Source: Alphaproteobacteria bacterium
GTDB taxonomy: Bacteria > Pseudomonadota > Alphaproteobacteria > Sphingomonadales > Rhodothalassiaceae
Direction of reading: 5' to 3'
NCBI GenBank assembly: GCA_003695555.1
Contig: RFIU01000231.1
Span: 1-6,029 of the forward strand
DNA: 6,029 nt
Shown here: positions 4,973-6,029 of the stretch, one piece after another
How the letters are laid out: the number at the start of each line of letters is the position of its first letter
Position numbering within the stretch: the stretch's first letter is position 1
Made by a program: the position numbers and the translations under genes
Notes under the pieces: generated by a model
Databases searched by the model: none
What the model was told of the DNA's origin: nothing
What the model saw: only the letters and a program-made list of their open reading frames with translations

Positions 4973-6029
4973 CGGGGCGGTTGAGCCGATGGTGGAACAG
5001 TTCCATCCGCCACAAGATGATGGCGGCGTTTCTCGGCATCTTCTTCATCACCTACGGGCCCGCCGCCATCGTCATCTTCACCACCATCGAGGCTTCGATG
5101 CGCGATGCGCAGGTCCGCACCCTCGATCAGATCGCGGCCCAGAAGCGTCAGAAGCTCTCGGCGATGTTCCAGGAGTCCGAGCGCAATCTGCGTGCCTGGG
5201 CCGGGCTGGAGGTGATGAACGACATCTTCGCTCTGGATGTGGACAAGCGGATCGTCGGGACACTGACGCGCCTCAAGCAGCAGTATGACCTTCCCGGCGA
5301 ACTGTTCGTATTCGATCAAACCGGACGCATCGTCGCCGCTACGCGCTCCACCCCGCCGACCGCTTCTCTACCGGCAAGATGGAAAGTCGGCGAAGGTGAC
5401 CGGGGTTTCATCGACAAGCATGCCGATCCTCTTTCCGGCGACGGGGCGGGAAACGGAAAAAGTCATCAGACGTCGGCAGGCCCGGCGCCACCGGAAATCG
5501 TTGCTCTCGTTCACCGCATACATGCCCGGTTCGGCGACCGCCAGCCGATCGGCCTGATGGTGATGACGATTCCCTGGTCTGCGATCTCCGGTGCTCTCCA
5601 GCGTGGCACTGCGCCCGTCGTTCTCTTGGACCAAGCGAAGAAGCGTCCTCTTTATTTGCCGCCGTTTCTCGACGGAAATGGGGATTCGATCGCATCGCTT
5701 CTTTCTGACCAACGTCAGCCGATTCTCAACGGTGTTCGCTTTATCACCGGCCATGCGGATGGTGGCGAAGGAATGCCGGCGCGATGGCGTATCATCGCCC
5801 TGCAGAACACACAGCAGGCCAACGCGCCGATCCGATCGGTCGCCTGGCGACTTGCGCTGCTGGGCCTCGTGCTGCTGGCCCCCATCAGCATCGGCATTCA
5901 TTGGCTGGCGCGTCGGCTGACCGGACCGCTCCTGAGCCTTGAGGAAACCGTCGGTGCGATGCGCAGGCACCAGGATCTTTCACTGCGTGCCCGGTTATCC
6001 GGTGAAGATGAAATCGGAGCGTTGGCACG
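4969..6029 (+). CDS. Membrane sensor, Cache-like periplasmic domain plus HAMP (3' end cut by window)
   Basis: The frame opens with the ATG of an ATGA overlap and stays open for 353 complete codons to the edge, so it is a partial gene. Residues 1-18 are a basic cytoplasmic tail (RLSRWWNSSIRHKMM). Residues 19-40 form TM1 (AAFLGIFFITYGPAAIVIFTTI). Residues 41-290 are periplasmic: a long helix (MRDAQVRTLDQIAAQKRQKL), a Cache/PAS-like strand pair GELFVFDQTGRIVAATR, a Gly/Ser/Pro-rich loop around 152-172, and a last strand ARWRIIALQNTQQA leading into the membrane. TM2 is about 293-312. A HAMP domain follows, with conserved Pro320 (LTGPLLSLEETVGAM) and the DEIG signature at 347-350. The output domain (histidine kinase, GGDEF, chemoreceptor or phosphatase) lies beyond the window. 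Coupling to the PBP-like gene suggests that protein delivers its signal. Confidence 0.9.
   Translation, partial: MTGRLSRWWNSSIRHKMMAAFLGIFFITYGPAAIVIFTTIEASMRDAQVRTLDQIAAQKRQKLSAMFQESERNLRAWAGLEVMNDIFALDVDKRIVGTLTRLKQQYDLPGELFVFDQTGRIVAATRSTPPTASLPARWKVGEGDRGFIDKHADPLSGDGAGNGKSHQTSAGPAPPEIVALVHRIHARFGDRQPIGLMVMTIPWSAISGALQRGTAPVVLLDQAKKRPLYLPPFLDGNGDSIASLLSDQRQPILNGVRFITGHADGGEGMPARWRIIALQNTQQANAPIRSVAWRLALLGLVLLAPISIGIHWLARRLTGPLLSLEETVGAMRRHQDLSLRARLSGEDEIGALA

Noticed and set aside
5368..5970. 200-codon minus-strand open frame at the right end
   Set aside because: It is fully covered by the plus-strand sensor frame, whose Cache-like, TM2 and HAMP features are coherent.
1..6029. Insertion sequences, CRISPR arrays, tRNA or rRNA genes, attachment sites
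   Set aside because: No transposase-like protein, regularly spaced repeats, terminal inverted repeats with duplications, or cloverleaf/rRNA sequence was seen.

Overview
The window looks like chromosomal DNA of a high-GC alphaproteobacterium, perhaps Rhodospirillales-like. The evidence is G/C-rich third codon positions, a DUF6456 protein (a family I know from Alphaproteobacteria) and an LCAD-type acyl-CoA dehydrogenase. I see no tRNA, rRNA, insertion sequence or CRISPR. All identifications come from reading the sequence; no search was run.

Left part (1-1758): a minus-strand gene for a winged-helix/DUF6456 putative DNA-binding protein (66-911) lies back to back with a plus-strand gene for an XRE-type regulator with a degenerate S24/LexA-like C-terminal half (1174-1758). 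The 262 bp between them holds what reads as a compact divergent promoter pair. An AT-rich dyad overlaps one -10 element, and a 19-bp near-perfect palindrome overlaps the other. The AT-rich dyad recurs over a third promoter at 41-69. That promoter drives a gene beyond the left edge, and its -35 TTGACA contains the stop codon of the DUF6456 gene.

Middle part (1872-3011): a complete acyl-CoA dehydrogenase with its own likely promoter. It has Gly where MCAD-type enzymes carry the catalytic Glu, and the LCAD-type Glu in a PQERL motif instead.

Right part (3012-6029): a long non-coding leader carries a cluster of four GAATNAT elements, one of them a Fur-box-like near-palindrome, and several hairpins. 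It precedes a tightly spaced plus-strand operon of three envelope genes: an outer-membrane beta-barrel protein ending in Phe, a half-size PstS/PBP-like exported protein (10 bp gap), and a long reading frame that overlaps it by ATGA and runs off the right edge. This last frame (4969 to the end, 353 complete codons) has no stop in the window. It encodes a membrane sensor: TM helix, Cache-like periplasmic domain, TM helix, HAMP. The layout suggests an outer-membrane channel, a periplasmic binding protein and an inner-membrane receptor forming one signalling unit. Ligand and output domain are unknown. This module is the best candidate in the window for an undescribed system.
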